Shown piece after piece: positions 39,322 to 47,323 of a stretch of DNA of 64,000 nucleotides (the stretch's first letter is position 1; the number at the start of each line of letters is the position of its first letter). The notes under the pieces are model-generated. The model worked only from the letters and a program-made list of their open reading frames with translations. It was not told the DNA's origin and ran no database searches. Source of the stretch: Stenotrophomonas maltophilia. Lineage in GTDB: Bacteria > Pseudomonadota > Gammaproteobacteria > Xanthomonadales > Xanthomonadaceae. The stretch covers positions 1,550,001 to 1,614,000 of the forward strand of contig NZ_CP090423.1 of NCBI RefSeq assembly GCF_023518235.1, read 5' to 3'. Made by a program: the position numbers and the translations under genes.

Positions 39322-39768
39322 ATGAAGCCACTGCTCGTCCCTGCCCTGCTGATTGCCGCACTATCCGGCTGCATGCCCACCAAGCAGGCGTCGCCTGAGC
39401 AGATCAAGGACGCACCGGCCGCGCGCATTTTCCCGATCGATGCCCAGGGTGAACCCACGGGTACCGTCACGGTCACCCGCGACGTCGGATTCGTGGGCAG
39501 CGGCTGCTACTTGGGCGTCATGGTCGACGGGAAGATGGCCGCACATCTCGACCCCGCTGAGCGCCTGTCCCTGGCTCTGGCCGAGGGGCGCCACGTACTG
39601 ACCGCCACGCCTGTCCAGGGGCGGGGCCTGTGTGGCGTGCTGCAATCGGAGAAGACCAACAATACCCGCCGGCGATCGACCGAAATCAACGTCCGCGCCG
39701 GCGCCACGCAGGCGTATCGCCTCTACTCCTCCGCTGAAGAGTTCCCGGTAATCGAACCGGCGTTCTGA
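39322..39768 (+). CDS. Small lipoprotein, unknown function
   Basis: 148 residues. Lipoprotein signal MKPLLVPALLIAALSGCMPT with Cys17. The mature part includes GEPTGTVTVTRDVGFVGSGC, YLGVMVDGKMAAHLDPAER and LALAEGRHVLTATPVQGRGLC, resembling small carrier-type lipoproteins with a beta fold, but no family name is certain. AAGGAAG lies seven bases before the ATG. It is the first gene after the ssrA 3' end, a common integration site. Confidence 0.8.
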   Translation: MKPLLVPALLIAALSGCMPTKQASPEQIKDAPAARIFPIDAQGEPTGTVTVTRDVGFVGSGCYLGVMVDGKMAAHLDPAERLSLALAEGRHVLTATPVQGRGLCGVLQSEKTNNTRRRSTEINVRAGATQAYRLYSSAEEFPVIEPAF

Positions 39769-39778
39769 TTCCTGCTCC

Positions 39779-40067
39779 CATCAGAAGGCCGGGACGAATT
39801 TCAGTGCGGCCGAAGCCATCGATGCGCTGCAGGCGGCCAACCCGGCCAAGAAGCCAGGCGGCACGTTCGAGCCTCTTCGTGTACTTGAACGGTGTCGATT
39901 CCAAGCGCCTGGCCAAGGCTTGGTCGGTGACCGAGGACAACGAGCATGCCAACACCGAAGAGCCTTGGCACGTGGAGCACATCGACAAGCACCACACTCT
40001 GCGCGTGATCGCAGGCGACGACTACGAGGGCTATTCGGCTGCGGTGAAGTGCCAGTTCAGCCGGTAA
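39779..40067 (+). pseudogene. Frameshifted gene remnant
   Basis: One frame reads KAGTNFSAAEAIDALQAANP then AKKPGGTFEP up to about 39872. After a one-base shift the next frame continues LFVYLNGVDSKRLAKAWSVT, EDNEHANTEEPWHVEHIDKH, HTLRVIAGDDYEGYSAAVKC and QFSR then stop at 40067. Both halves look like coding protein, and no start with a ribosome-binding site is seen. I read it as the decayed 3' part of a gene of unknown function. Confidence 0.5.
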
Positions 40068-40102
40068 TGGGGTGACCTGAACTACAGCCAGCAACGCTGA
40101 CT

Positions 40103-40897
40103 CTAGTGAGCCATCGGCACGGTGGCTACGATGGCACCAGTCTTCTCGTTCTGCACCGAAACAGCAATCAACCGCGCAGGGAACAGCGTCTGTTGATCTA
40201 CACTTTCGAATGGGCTGCTGAGCAAGGGCGGTGTCCAGCGGCGGGAGGCAAGCACGAAAGGTTCGATCAGCTCGATCTGGTAGACCAACGAGGTGTTGTT
40301 ATTAAGCGATCGCGCCAGCTCCGGGCTGGCATCGAGCTCCAACCGTAACGCGACGCCAGTATTGATGACTTCTTCACTGGAGGCTAATGCGTCTATATCC
40401 TTCTTGGAGAACGCGACGTTCACCGTCTGGAGTACCGTTTTATCCACCATCGCCCCGGCCCCGAATGCGTTTTCGGCCCGATACTTCTCGCGCTTCAGAA
40501 TTTTCCGAGTAAGCGGCATTGCATAGTAGATCTTGCTGTCGTTTTTGGCACCAGTGAGATTCAACGACTTGTTGATGAGATACACGGTCAGGCGCTGCCG
40601 GTCCGCATCGTATAACGTGGTGACCGCCGAATCCTGCCTGAAACAGATCATGCCGTTGGCAATCGGGCTCGCCTGCAGCACCTTGTCCGCGCGCTGCTGG
40701 TAGGCGGCACTGCTCTCGAACTCATCCTTGGGCCCCAGTGACGCTGCAAGCATATCGGTGACAGACAGGACATTTCCCCGTAACCGTATCGAACCAACAC
40801 CCTCGAGCTGCAGGTCACATGTTTCCCGCGATCTGTTGTCGGCCGCAGAGCACGTGAACGCAGCGGCGATGGCGATGGTGAGCAAGATGCTGCGCAT
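40103..40897 (-). CDS. Exported protein of unknown function, lower GC than neighbours
   Basis: 264 residues. Signal peptide MRSILLTIAIAAAFTCSAAD. The mature part (SIRLRGNVLSVTDMLAASLG, KYRAENAFGAGAMVDKTVLQ, ELARSLNNNTSLVYQIELIE) has no domain I know. AGGGGG lies six to seven bases before the ATG at 40897. By eye the gene is clearly less GC-rich than its surroundings and uses more A/T-ending codons, which suggests acquisition. Convergent with the remnant at 39.8 kb. Confidence 0.75.
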   Translation of the reverse strand: MRSILLTIAIAAAFTCSAADNRSRETCDLQLEGVGSIRLRGNVLSVTDMLAASLGPKDEFESSAAYQQRADKVLQASPIANGMICFRQDSAVTTLYDADRQRLTVYLINKSLNLTGAKNDSKIYYAMPLTRKILKREKYRAENAFGAGAMVDKTVLQTVNVAFSKKDIDALASSEEVINTGVALRLELDASPELARSLNNNTSLVYQIELIEPFVLASRRWTPPLLSSPFESVDQQTLFPARLIAVSVQNEKTGAIVATVPMAH

Positions 40898-41123
40898 GGA
40901 TATCCCCCTAACGGTGGAGCACATTATCAGGGCAGACAGCTCCGCGGAATCGTCGCGTGGCCCCGGTGTGACGACCACGGCAGAGCCCCCCATTCACCCA
41001 GTGTCACACGGAAGCACCTGAATCGCCCTTCTGGCGACAGTCTCGTGCCCCAAACCGACCGCCCGGGATATTCCGCTTTGACAGGCCGGCCGCTAAAGTG
41101 GCGCCACCGCGCAGGAGGATCGT

Positions 41124-43130
41124 ATGGCTACCACGGGCTTGGGCTTCATCGGCCGCACGACCCTCATCATTACCGTGCTGCTCGGCCTGGGCGGTTGCGC
41201 GACGCTGCGCCAGTTCGGGCCATCGGTGCAGGTCGCCTCGGTCACGCCGGGCCAGTACATCGCGCTCAAGCGCGGCGACATCCTCACCACCGGCAAGCTC
41301 AGCTCGGCAACGATGGAAACGCTGCGCGTGGCCGGGCTCGACGAAGGTGTCTGTGCCAAGCCTGGCCTGCCCTGCATCGAGGCGATGGAAGGCAGCATCG
41401 TGGTGCGCGAGGAAGACAAGCGCTCCAGCCTGGCCGAGCTGTGGCTGCAGTACGCCATGACCCTGCCGGCGCCGAAGCGCGAATACTCGGCCTCAGGCCG
41501 CGCCAAGACTGCCGTCACTGAACTGGATGCTGAATTCCAGCCGCGCCTGGATGCCTGGATGCAGGTTGCGCGGCAGGCCTACGCGTACCTGTTCTTCACC
41601 GAGCGCACCGCCAACCAGCGCGGCTTCGAAGACCGCCAGACCCAGGTACGCGACTACTACAATCTGGCCGTGCAGGAAGCCTCGGTGCAGTTGTACAACG
41701 CCTACGCCACCGGACGCGTGCGCAACGATACTAGCCATTTCCAGCTGGGCCGCTGGACCTTCGTACTGGCGCCGGCCGATGAAGCCTCACCGCTGGATAC
41801 CCGCACCCCGACAGAGCTGGTACCGGCCGCGTCGCTGTCTTTCACCGGCACCCTGCGCAGCGTGCACCGCCGCGACGGCTTCGGTGCCGAGCTGGTGGCG
41901 GTGATGGACGATTCCGATGCCAGCATCGCGCCTGCCGCCGCCGGGGCTTCAACGGCGCCGGCACTGCGCAGCTGGAGCGAGATGCCCTCGCCATCGATGA
42001 GCGTGCTGCTGCGCTTCTCGGGGAAGAATCTCTGGGAAGTGCTGCATGATGATTCGCCGGAACTGGAGATCCACGATCCTTACCAGGTCTCCGAAGTCAC
42101 CCTGCACGGCCAGCAGGTGCCGCTGGCAGCCAACTTCACCGCAGGCTACGCACTGTGGCTGGCGCGCTCGAACTTCAGCCACCAGTCGCTGCGCTCGCTG
42201 TTCGGCGGCAAGGGCGGCATCGACACGCCGCATCTGTACATGATGCAGCCGTACGACCCGAACCGCCGCGTGCTGTTGATGATCCATGGCCTGGCCAGCA
42301 GCCCGGAAGCCTGGGTGAACGTTGCCAACGAACTGATGCGCGATGATGAGATCCGCCGCGACTTCCAGGTCTGGCAGTTCTACTACCCGACCAACATGCC
42401 CATCGCGATGAGCCACGATGCGATGCGCCACACGTTGGCCGAAGTGTTCCAGCACTTCGACCCGGGTGCCAAGGCGCAGGCGTCCCACGACATGGTGCTG
42501 GTCGGCCACAGCATGGGCGGGGTGATCGCGCGGCTGATGGTTTCTTCCTCCGGCGACCATCTGGTCGATACCCTGCTTGCCACTGCACAGATGACGCCGG
42601 CCCAGCGCGAACTGCTGCGCACCAAGGGCGCTCCGGTGCTGACGTTCGTGCCGGAGCCGGAAGTATCGCGGGTGGTGTTCATCGCCACTCCGCATCGTGG
42701 CACCGACGTGGCCGGCACCCGCCTCGGGCGCTGGATCGGGCGTCTGGTCCGGCTGCCGTTGACCGTGCTGGAGGACGTCACCACGCTGGCCAACGATGGC
42801 CAGATCGATCGCAACGATGGCAAGCACGGCTACCAGATGAACAGCATCCAGAACCTGGACAAGGATGACCCGTTCGTGCGCGCGGTGGCCGATCTGCAGA
42901 TGTCACCGAAGGTGCGCTACCACTCCATCATCGCCCGCGCCAAGGCCGAGGGCCCGCTGGAGAAAACCGATGATGGGCTGGTGCCGTACTGGAGCTCGCA
43001 CCTGCCGCGTGCGGATTCGGAAAAGGTGATCGTGTCCGGCCACAGCGTGCAGGAAGCCACGCCGGCCATCGTCGAGCTGCGCCGCATCCTGCATGAGGAC
43101 ATGCAGGCGCATGGGCGGGGCAGCAACTAG
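41124..43130 (+). CDS. Lipoprotein with C-terminal alpha/beta hydrolase (lipase-like) domain
   Basis: 668 residues. Lipobox LGGC (Cys25) after signal MATTGLGFIGRTTLIITVLL. A large N-terminal region (about 30-370) of unknown fold contains LYMMQPYDPNRRVLLMIHG, where the hydrolase domain begins. Nucleophile elbow VGHSMGG with Ser463; FIATPHRGTD nearby; likely catalytic His in VSGHSVQEATPA near the end. AGGAGG precedes the ATG. Predicted envelope-anchored esterase, lipase or PGAP1-like hydrolase; substrate unknown. Tail-to-tail with the first P450 gene, 19 bases apart. Confidence 0.85.
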   Translation: MATTGLGFIGRTTLIITVLLGLGGCATLRQFGPSVQVASVTPGQYIALKRGDILTTGKLSSATMETLRVAGLDEGVCAKPGLPCIEAMEGSIVVREEDKRSSLAELWLQYAMTLPAPKREYSASGRAKTAVTELDAEFQPRLDAWMQVARQAYAYLFFTERTANQRGFEDRQTQVRDYYNLAVQEASVQLYNAYATGRVRNDTSHFQLGRWTFVLAPADEASPLDTRTPTELVPAASLSFTGTLRSVHRRDGFGAELVAVMDDSDASIAPAAAGASTAPALRSWSEMPSPSMSVLLRFSGKNLWEVLHDDSPELEIHDPYQVSEVTLHGQQVPLAANFTAGYALWLARSNFSHQSLRSLFGGKGGIDTPHLYMMQPYDPNRRVLLMIHGLASSPEAWVNVANELMRDDEIRRDFQVWQFYYPTNMPIAMSHDAMRHTLAEVFQHFDPGAKAQASHDMVLVGHSMGGVIARLMVSSSGDHLVDTLLATAQMTPAQRELLRTKGAPVLTFVPEPEVSRVVFIATPHRGTDVAGTRLGRWIGRLVRLPLTVLEDVTTLANDGQIDRNDGKHGYQMNSIQNLDKDDPFVRAVADLQMSPKVRYHSIIARAKAEGPLEKTDDGLVPYWSSHLPRADSEKVIVSGHSVQEATPAIVELRRILHEDMQAHGRGSN

Positions 43131-43149
43131 CCGCCCCCTGCCCCTGCGC

Positions 43150-44373
43150 TCAGGCGGCCGGTGCGCGTCGCGAGAACGTGCCGTGCAATGCAGCGGGAAT
43201 CGCAAAGCCCTCCATGCGCACCTCCGGCCGGTAGCCACTGCCTGGCGTGAAGCGGTACTCGCGCGCCAACAACGCGCACAGCAGCACCAGCTGCGCATTG
43301 CCCACCGCCGAACCCACACACGAACGGGTGGGAAACCCGTAGGGCACGTAGATGCCGGCGGTGCGCTTGCGCCGTTCGGGGAGCCAGCGGTCCGGGTCGA
43401 ACCGTAGCGGATCATCCCAGTACTTGGCCGAACGGTGCTGGATGAACGAGCTCAGTTCGAACACGGTGCCTTCGGCGATCGCCTGCCCTTCCACTTCAAG
43501 ATCACAGGCGGCCACCCGGCGGTTGTTGAATGGCGTGGAGTACAGCCGCATCACCTCTTTCAGGAAGCGCATGGTGGCCGGAATGCGCCCCATCGGCAAT
43601 GCGTGGATCTCAGCATCGGACAGCGCCGCGAACTCCTCTTCGATGCGCTGCTGCCATTGCGGATGCATCTGCAACGCCAGCAACAGGCAGGCGGCCATCA
43701 TGCCCGGCACGCCGGAGATGGCGATCAGCTGCACGGTGACCAGATAGGTGACCTTGTCCAGGCCGATGCGTTCGTGCAGCGACAGCAGCGACTGTGCGTA
43801 ATCCAGATGGGAATGACCCGCACGCACGCGTCGTTTCAGTTCGGCGTGGATCACGCGCGACTCGGCGCGGTTGATGAGGAAATTGCGCAACAGGTCGCGA
43901 CGATGGATGACCTGCTCAACCTGGATGCTGTAGCGAAGATGCAGCGCGCGTTCGATGGCGGCCACGCCCCGCGCGTCCAATCCATCGATAACCAGTGGAA
44001 TCAACGGATGAGCCATCACCTTCCAGATGGCCGGCGTTGCGTCCTGTTCGACATCACAGAGCGCGTCCAGCGCCCGCCGCATGCGCGACTGCAGCACCTT
44101 CAATGTCTCCGCGCCGGTGAGTTCGGCACTGCGCGTGGCGATCAGGCTGCGCACTTCGGTCCAGCGCACGCGCTCATGCCGCCGGAACAGGTCCGCCAGC
44201 GATTCGATCACGAACAGATGCTCGGAATTTTCCTTGTCGATCTTTCCGGCCAACTCCGGGCAGAACACCCCGACCCCGCCCGTGTCCAGCTTCAGCACCG
44301 GTCCCTCGCGCTCCACGCGTGCGGCCAGGCGCTCGGCAGCGACGGTGCTGCCTTCGTTCGACGTCCCTTGCAT
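43150..44373 (-). CDS. Cytochrome P450-like enzyme of peptide cassette A
   Basis: 407 residues. ExxR is in FLKEVMRLY; the PERF-type segment is DPLRFDPDRWLPERR; the heme loop is PYGFPTRSCVGSAVG with Cys352. The I-helix, normally AGxET, reads LIAISGVPGMMAACLLLAL, so the acid/alcohol pair used for O2 activation is missing. No ferredoxin or reductase gene lies beside it. GGAGG is eight bases before the ATG at 44373, just after a perfect hairpin, and a 32-codon peptide gene lies 83 bases upstream. I infer it crosslinks or oxidises that peptide. A TTG at 44391 is a poorer start. Confidence 0.85.
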   Translation of the reverse strand: MQGTSNEGSTVAAERLAARVEREGPVLKLDTGGVGVFCPELAGKIDKENSEHLFVIESLADLFRRHERVRWTEVRSLIATRSAELTGAETLKVLQSRMRRALDALCDVEQDATPAIWKVMAHPLIPLVIDGLDARGVAAIERALHLRYSIQVEQVIHRRDLLRNFLINRAESRVIHAELKRRVRAGHSHLDYAQSLLSLHERIGLDKVTYLVTVQLIAISGVPGMMAACLLLALQMHPQWQQRIEEEFAALSDAEIHALPMGRIPATMRFLKEVMRLYSTPFNNRRVAACDLEVEGQAIAEGTVFELSSFIQHRSAKYWDDPLRFDPDRWLPERRKRTAGIYVPYGFPTRSCVGSAVGNAQLVLLCALLAREYRFTPGSGYRPEVRMEGFAIPAALHGTFSRRAPAA

Positions 44374-44391
44374 GAAGTACGCCTCCGGCAA

Positions 44392-44417
44392 GAAGGGACT
44401 CGAAGACGAGTCCCTTC
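44392..44417 (-). promoter_or_regulatory. Perfect hairpin between precursor A and its P450
   Basis: 11-bp stem GAAGGGACTCG/CGAGTCCCTTC with a 4-base loop and no U run. It ends five bases before the P450 Shine-Dalgarno. It could protect or attenuate the transcript so that the peptide is made in excess over the enzyme. Confidence 0.75.
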
Positions 44418-44456
44418 GTCCTGCTGCAGATCAGATCCGGGCCGAAACCCGGGGAA

Positions 44457-44555
44457 TCAGAACTCTACCCAGATCTGCCAGACCGTCCACACACTGCTCT
44501 TTTCGGTCGGATGGATGTTGAGGCTGACGCGCAATGCTCGGGCGAATCTTTTCAT
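44457..44555 (-). CDS. Candidate RiPP precursor peptide A, 32 residues
   Basis: Starts MKRFARALRVSLNI (basic, amphipathic leader) and ends SVWTVWQIWVEF, with Trp23, Trp26, Trp29 and Phe32 evenly spaced by three. The Shine-Dalgarno AAAGGAG is about five bases before the ATG. The leader matches precursor B at 46989-47090 (RALxVSLN), and both genes precede a P450 of the same subfamily. The aromatic tail is the kind of core that P450s crosslink in biarylitides, cittilin and tryptorubin-type peptides. Product and cleavage site are unknown; no protease or exporter gene is adjacent. Confidence 0.75.
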   Translation of the reverse strand: MKRFARALRVSLNIHPTEKSSVWTVWQIWVEF

Positions 44556-44612
44556 GATCACTCCTTTGATTGTGCTTGCTGTGTGGTTATGCCGGGATTA
44601 TCCGGCCCCGGT

Positions 44613-44642
44613 TAGATAACACGACATAATCGCGCTGTCCAA
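44613..44642 (-). promoter_or_regulatory. Candidate promoter of peptide cassette A
   Basis: On the minus strand TTGGAC (44637-44642), an 18-base spacer, then TATCTA (44613-44618), about 57 bases before the precursor ATG. The surrounding stretch is locally AT-richer. Confidence 0.4.
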
Positions 44643-44757
44643 TCCATGCGGGTGGCGCAGTGCAGCATGCCGTGGCGTGAATGTCGCGGGTAAACCCTCA
44701 TCCTGCGTGCGCAGGCACGCCTCTATGCTGGCCGCACATTCCCCCGCGGAGATTGCC

Positions 44758-45630
44758 ATGAATACGCACGATTCCAGCCGCCAGCCCCGTCCCGATCCGG
44801 CCGAGCGCGATGCCTTTTTCCCCTCGCCCTATTCGCTGTCGCAGTTCACCTCGGCACTGAGCGATCTGTCCGGCGCCGATTATCCCGACGCGCGCCGCGA
44901 TGGCCGCTGGAAAGTGCTGATGATCGGCGCCGATGAGCGCTACCTGCCCACGGCCGATGGTCACCTGTTCTCCACCGGCAATCATCCGGTGGAAACCCTG
45001 CTGCCCATGTACCACCTGGACAAGGCCGGGCTGGACATCGATGTGGCGACGCTGTCCGGCAACCCCGTCAAGTTCGAGTGGTGGGCGTTTCCGCGCGAGG
45101 ACCGCGAGATCGGCGGGCTGTACGAACGCTACCAGACACGGTTCCGCCAACCGCTGCGCCTGGATGACGTGGTGGCGGCCCTCGGCGCGGACTCGGACTA
45201 TGCCGCGGTGTTCATTCCCGGCGGCCATGGCGCGCTGCTCGGTCTGCCCGACAGCCGCGCAGTGAAAGCCACCCTGCACTGGGCGATGGCCCAGCAGCGG
45301 CACATCATCACGCTGTGTCATGGCCCCGCCGCGCTGCTGGCGGCAGGCGTCGACGAGGCCGACGGCGGTTCACTGTTCCGTGGCTATCGCATCTGTGCCT
45401 TCCCCGACGCCATGGACCGGCAGACACCGGAGATCGGCTACATGCCGGGCCAGCTGCGCTGGTTCTTCGGCGAGCGCCTGGCGCAGCAGGGGGTGCAGAT
45501 CGTCAACGCTGGCATCGATGGCAGTGTGTTGCAGGACCGTCTGCTGCTGACCGGTGACAGCCCGCTGGCCGGCAATGCACTGGGCAAACTGGCCGCACGT
45601 ACGCTGCTGGACACATTGGCCGGACGCTGA
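44758..45630 (+). CDS. hchA: DJ-1/PfpI family protein, Hsp31/HchA type
   Basis: 290 residues. Matches E. coli Hsp31 in the P domain ([42 protein letters not shown]) and the catalytic elbow [15 protein letters not shown] with Cys187-His188. An acid residue lies in the EWW region. Hsp31 is a holding chaperone with glyoxalase III/deglycase activity in the cytosol. GGAG precedes the ATG. It stands between two precursor-P450 cassettes on the opposite strand and is convergent with cassette B; any link to them is unproven. Confidence 0.93.
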   Translation: MNTHDSSRQPRPDPAERDAFFPSPYSLSQFTSALSDLSGADYPDARRDGRWKVLMIGADERYLPTADGHLFSTGNHPVETLLPMYHLDKAGLDIDVATLSGNPVKFEWWAFPREDREIGGLYERYQTRFRQPLRLDDVVAALGADSDYAAVFIPGGHGALLGLPDSRAVKATLHWAMAQQRHIITLCHGPAALLAAGVDEADGGSLFRGYRICAFPDAMDRQTPEIGYMPGQLRWFFGERLAQQGVQIVNAGIDGSVLQDRLLLTGDSPLAGNALGKLAARTLLDTLAGR

Positions 45631-45692
45631 GCACGGCCGCCCACGCTGCGCACGCCGGCGCCCACCGACGTGCTGCACGCGGTGGGCGCGGC

Positions 45693-46916
45693 TCAGCCGC
45701 GCGGGATCAACCGGCCGACGAAATCGACCGGATACGCAAAGCCTTCCAGCTGCATCCACGGCGTGGGCTGTGCCTGCACCTGCAACTCGAAATCACGCGT
45801 GACCAGCGCGCAGAACAGCAGCAGCTGGGCGTGCCCGACCGCGCTTCCGATGCAGGCGCGGGAGGAGAATCCGAACGGGACATAGGCGCCCTTGTTGGAC
45901 TGGCGACGCTCCGGCAACCAGCGGTCCGGGTCGAAGCTGTCCGGCGCCTCCCAGAAGTCGGGGGAGTGATGCTGGAAGTAGGACGACAACTCGTACGCAC
46001 CGCCCTTGCGGATGCAGACGCCCTCGATATCGATGTCATGCGACGCCGGACGATGCAGGGCGAACAGACCCGGCCAGAGCCTGAGCGTTTCCTTGACGAA
46101 GCGCGAGGTGCACGGCAGCGATCTGATCGGCAGCGCGTACAGTTCATCCAGGCTGAGCGCCGAGGTTTCCTCGCGGATGCGGGCGTGCCACTGCGGGAAA
46201 CGATGCATGGCGTACAGCAGACTGGCCGCAGTGATGCCCGGCAGGCCCGACATGCCGGCCAGCACCATCGATACCAGGTAGGCGACCCGATCCGCCCCCA
46301 CCCGTGGCACCAGGGGCAGCAGGGAGTGCAGGAAATCCTCGCGCGGCTGCGGCTCGCGCGCCCGGCGCCGGATGTGCCGCGAGACGGTGCGTGCGGCACG
46401 GCGGGAGAGATGGAAATCGATGATCCGGCGCCACCACGAGAAGTTCTGCAGCACGATGGCGTTGTAGCGGGTCTTCTGCTCGCCGATGAGCGCTGCAACA
46501 TCGGCACGACTCAGCCCGTCGATCAGCAGCGGCAACAACGACTGCGATATCGCCCACCAGCTCAACCCACCCAGATCCTGCGGACGCGCCGCACGCTGCA
46601 GAAGAAACGCATGCATGCGTTCATACAGCGCGCGCATCTGCGCGGGCGCGGCCAGGCGCCCAGCCTGCTCGCTCAACAGTGTGCGTACCTCGCGCCACGC
46701 CACCGGGTCCTGCTTGCCACGCAGGCCCAGAAAATCGATCAACGAGTCGGGCACCGTATGCCGGTCGGTGTTGGCCTTGTCGATCCTGACCGCCAGCGCC
46801 GGATCGAAAATACCCACCACATCATTCTGGAACCGCAGCACCGGCCCTTCACGACGTACCCGCTCAAGCAGGTCGTCGATGGACATCACCTCCGCATCCG
46901 CTGCACGCTCATCCAT
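45693..46916 (-). CDS. Cytochrome P450-like enzyme of peptide cassette B
   Basis: 407 residues, the same length as the cassette A enzyme and collinear with it throughout. ExxR is in FVKETLRLW; SFDPDRWLPERR; heme loop VPFGFSSRACIGSAVG with Cys355. The I-helix reads MVLAGMSGLPGITAASLLYA, again without the acid/alcohol pair. The N-termini also match (VRREGPVLRF here, VEREGPVLKL in A). AGGAG lies six bases before the ATG, three bases after a perfect hairpin. Probably modifies precursor B; redox partners must come from elsewhere. Confidence 0.85.
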   Translation of the reverse strand: MDERAADAEVMSIDDLLERVRREGPVLRFQNDVVGIFDPALAVRIDKANTDRHTVPDSLIDFLGLRGKQDPVAWREVRTLLSEQAGRLAAPAQMRALYERMHAFLLQRAARPQDLGGLSWWAISQSLLPLLIDGLSRADVAALIGEQKTRYNAIVLQNFSWWRRIIDFHLSRRAARTVSRHIRRRAREPQPREDFLHSLLPLVPRVGADRVAYLVSMVLAGMSGLPGITAASLLYAMHRFPQWHARIREETSALSLDELYALPIRSLPCTSRFVKETLRLWPGLFALHRPASHDIDIEGVCIRKGGAYELSSYFQHHSPDFWEAPDSFDPDRWLPERRQSNKGAYVPFGFSSRACIGSAVGHAQLLLFCALVTRDFELQVQAQPTPWMQLEGFAYPVDFVGRLIPRG

Positions 46917-46930
46917 GCCCAGCTCCTGAC

Positions 46931-46958
46931 GCCAGGGAGGGCATCGGCCCTCCCTGGC
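46931..46958 (-). promoter_or_regulatory. Perfect hairpin between precursor B and its P450
   Basis: 12-bp stem GCCAGGGAGGGC/GCCCTCCCTGGC with a 4-base loop (ATCG on the plus strand) and no U run. It sits three bases before the P450 Shine-Dalgarno, the same position as in cassette A though the sequence is unrelated. Confidence 0.8.
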
Positions 46959-46988
46959 GATGTCATCGAATACGTCGCGTCCTGCTGC

Positions 46989-47090
46989 TCAGAACAGATT
47001 CCAATAGCGATACCTGGAACGGATGCACTGCGTCGAATTGTCCGAACGCAGGTTCAGTGACACCTGCAACGCACGAATCAGTCGTGTCAT
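46989..47090 (-). CDS. Candidate RiPP precursor peptide B, 33 residues
   Basis: Starts MTRLIRALQVSLNL and ends RSRYRYWNLF, with Tyr27, Trp30 and Phe33 spaced by three and Tyr29 between. The Shine-Dalgarno AAGGAG is seven bases before the ATG. It shares R3, R6-A7-L8, V10-S11-L12-N13 with precursor A, while the middle (RSDNSTQCI) is unrelated: conserved leader, variable core, as in precursor families. It precedes a P450 by 72 bases including a hairpin. One Cys (22) lies before the aromatic tail. Confidence 0.75.
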   Translation of the reverse strand: MTRLIRALQVSLNLRSDNSTQCIRSRYRYWNLF

Positions 47091-47323
47091 GGCACAGCTC
47101 CTTGTGGTTCCATCATGGGTTGACGGTTGCAACTGCCCGGGCGAAGGCCTGGGCACCGCCGTTCTAGCACGCAGCCGCGCGCGCCCGGGTCAAGGCACGA
47201 TGAAGAACGGCCTGAATACGCAGGAGGCATCGCTGCCGTTACCGCCAGCGCAGGCACATCCGGCCCCGCTCGATTCGTGCGATGCTGCATGAAACCGTTT
47301 TCATGGAATGGAGGGATTCCACG

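Noticed and set aside
39059..39322. Coding frame across the ssrA 3' half
   Set aside because: Overlaps tmRNA and its terminator.
39164..40100. Prophage or integrative element at ssrA
   Set aside because: No integrase, no repeated ssrA end seen in the window; only a weak accessory patch.
41078..41123. TTGACA as promoter of the lipase-like gene
   Set aside because: A good -35 match but no acceptable -10 at the right distance.
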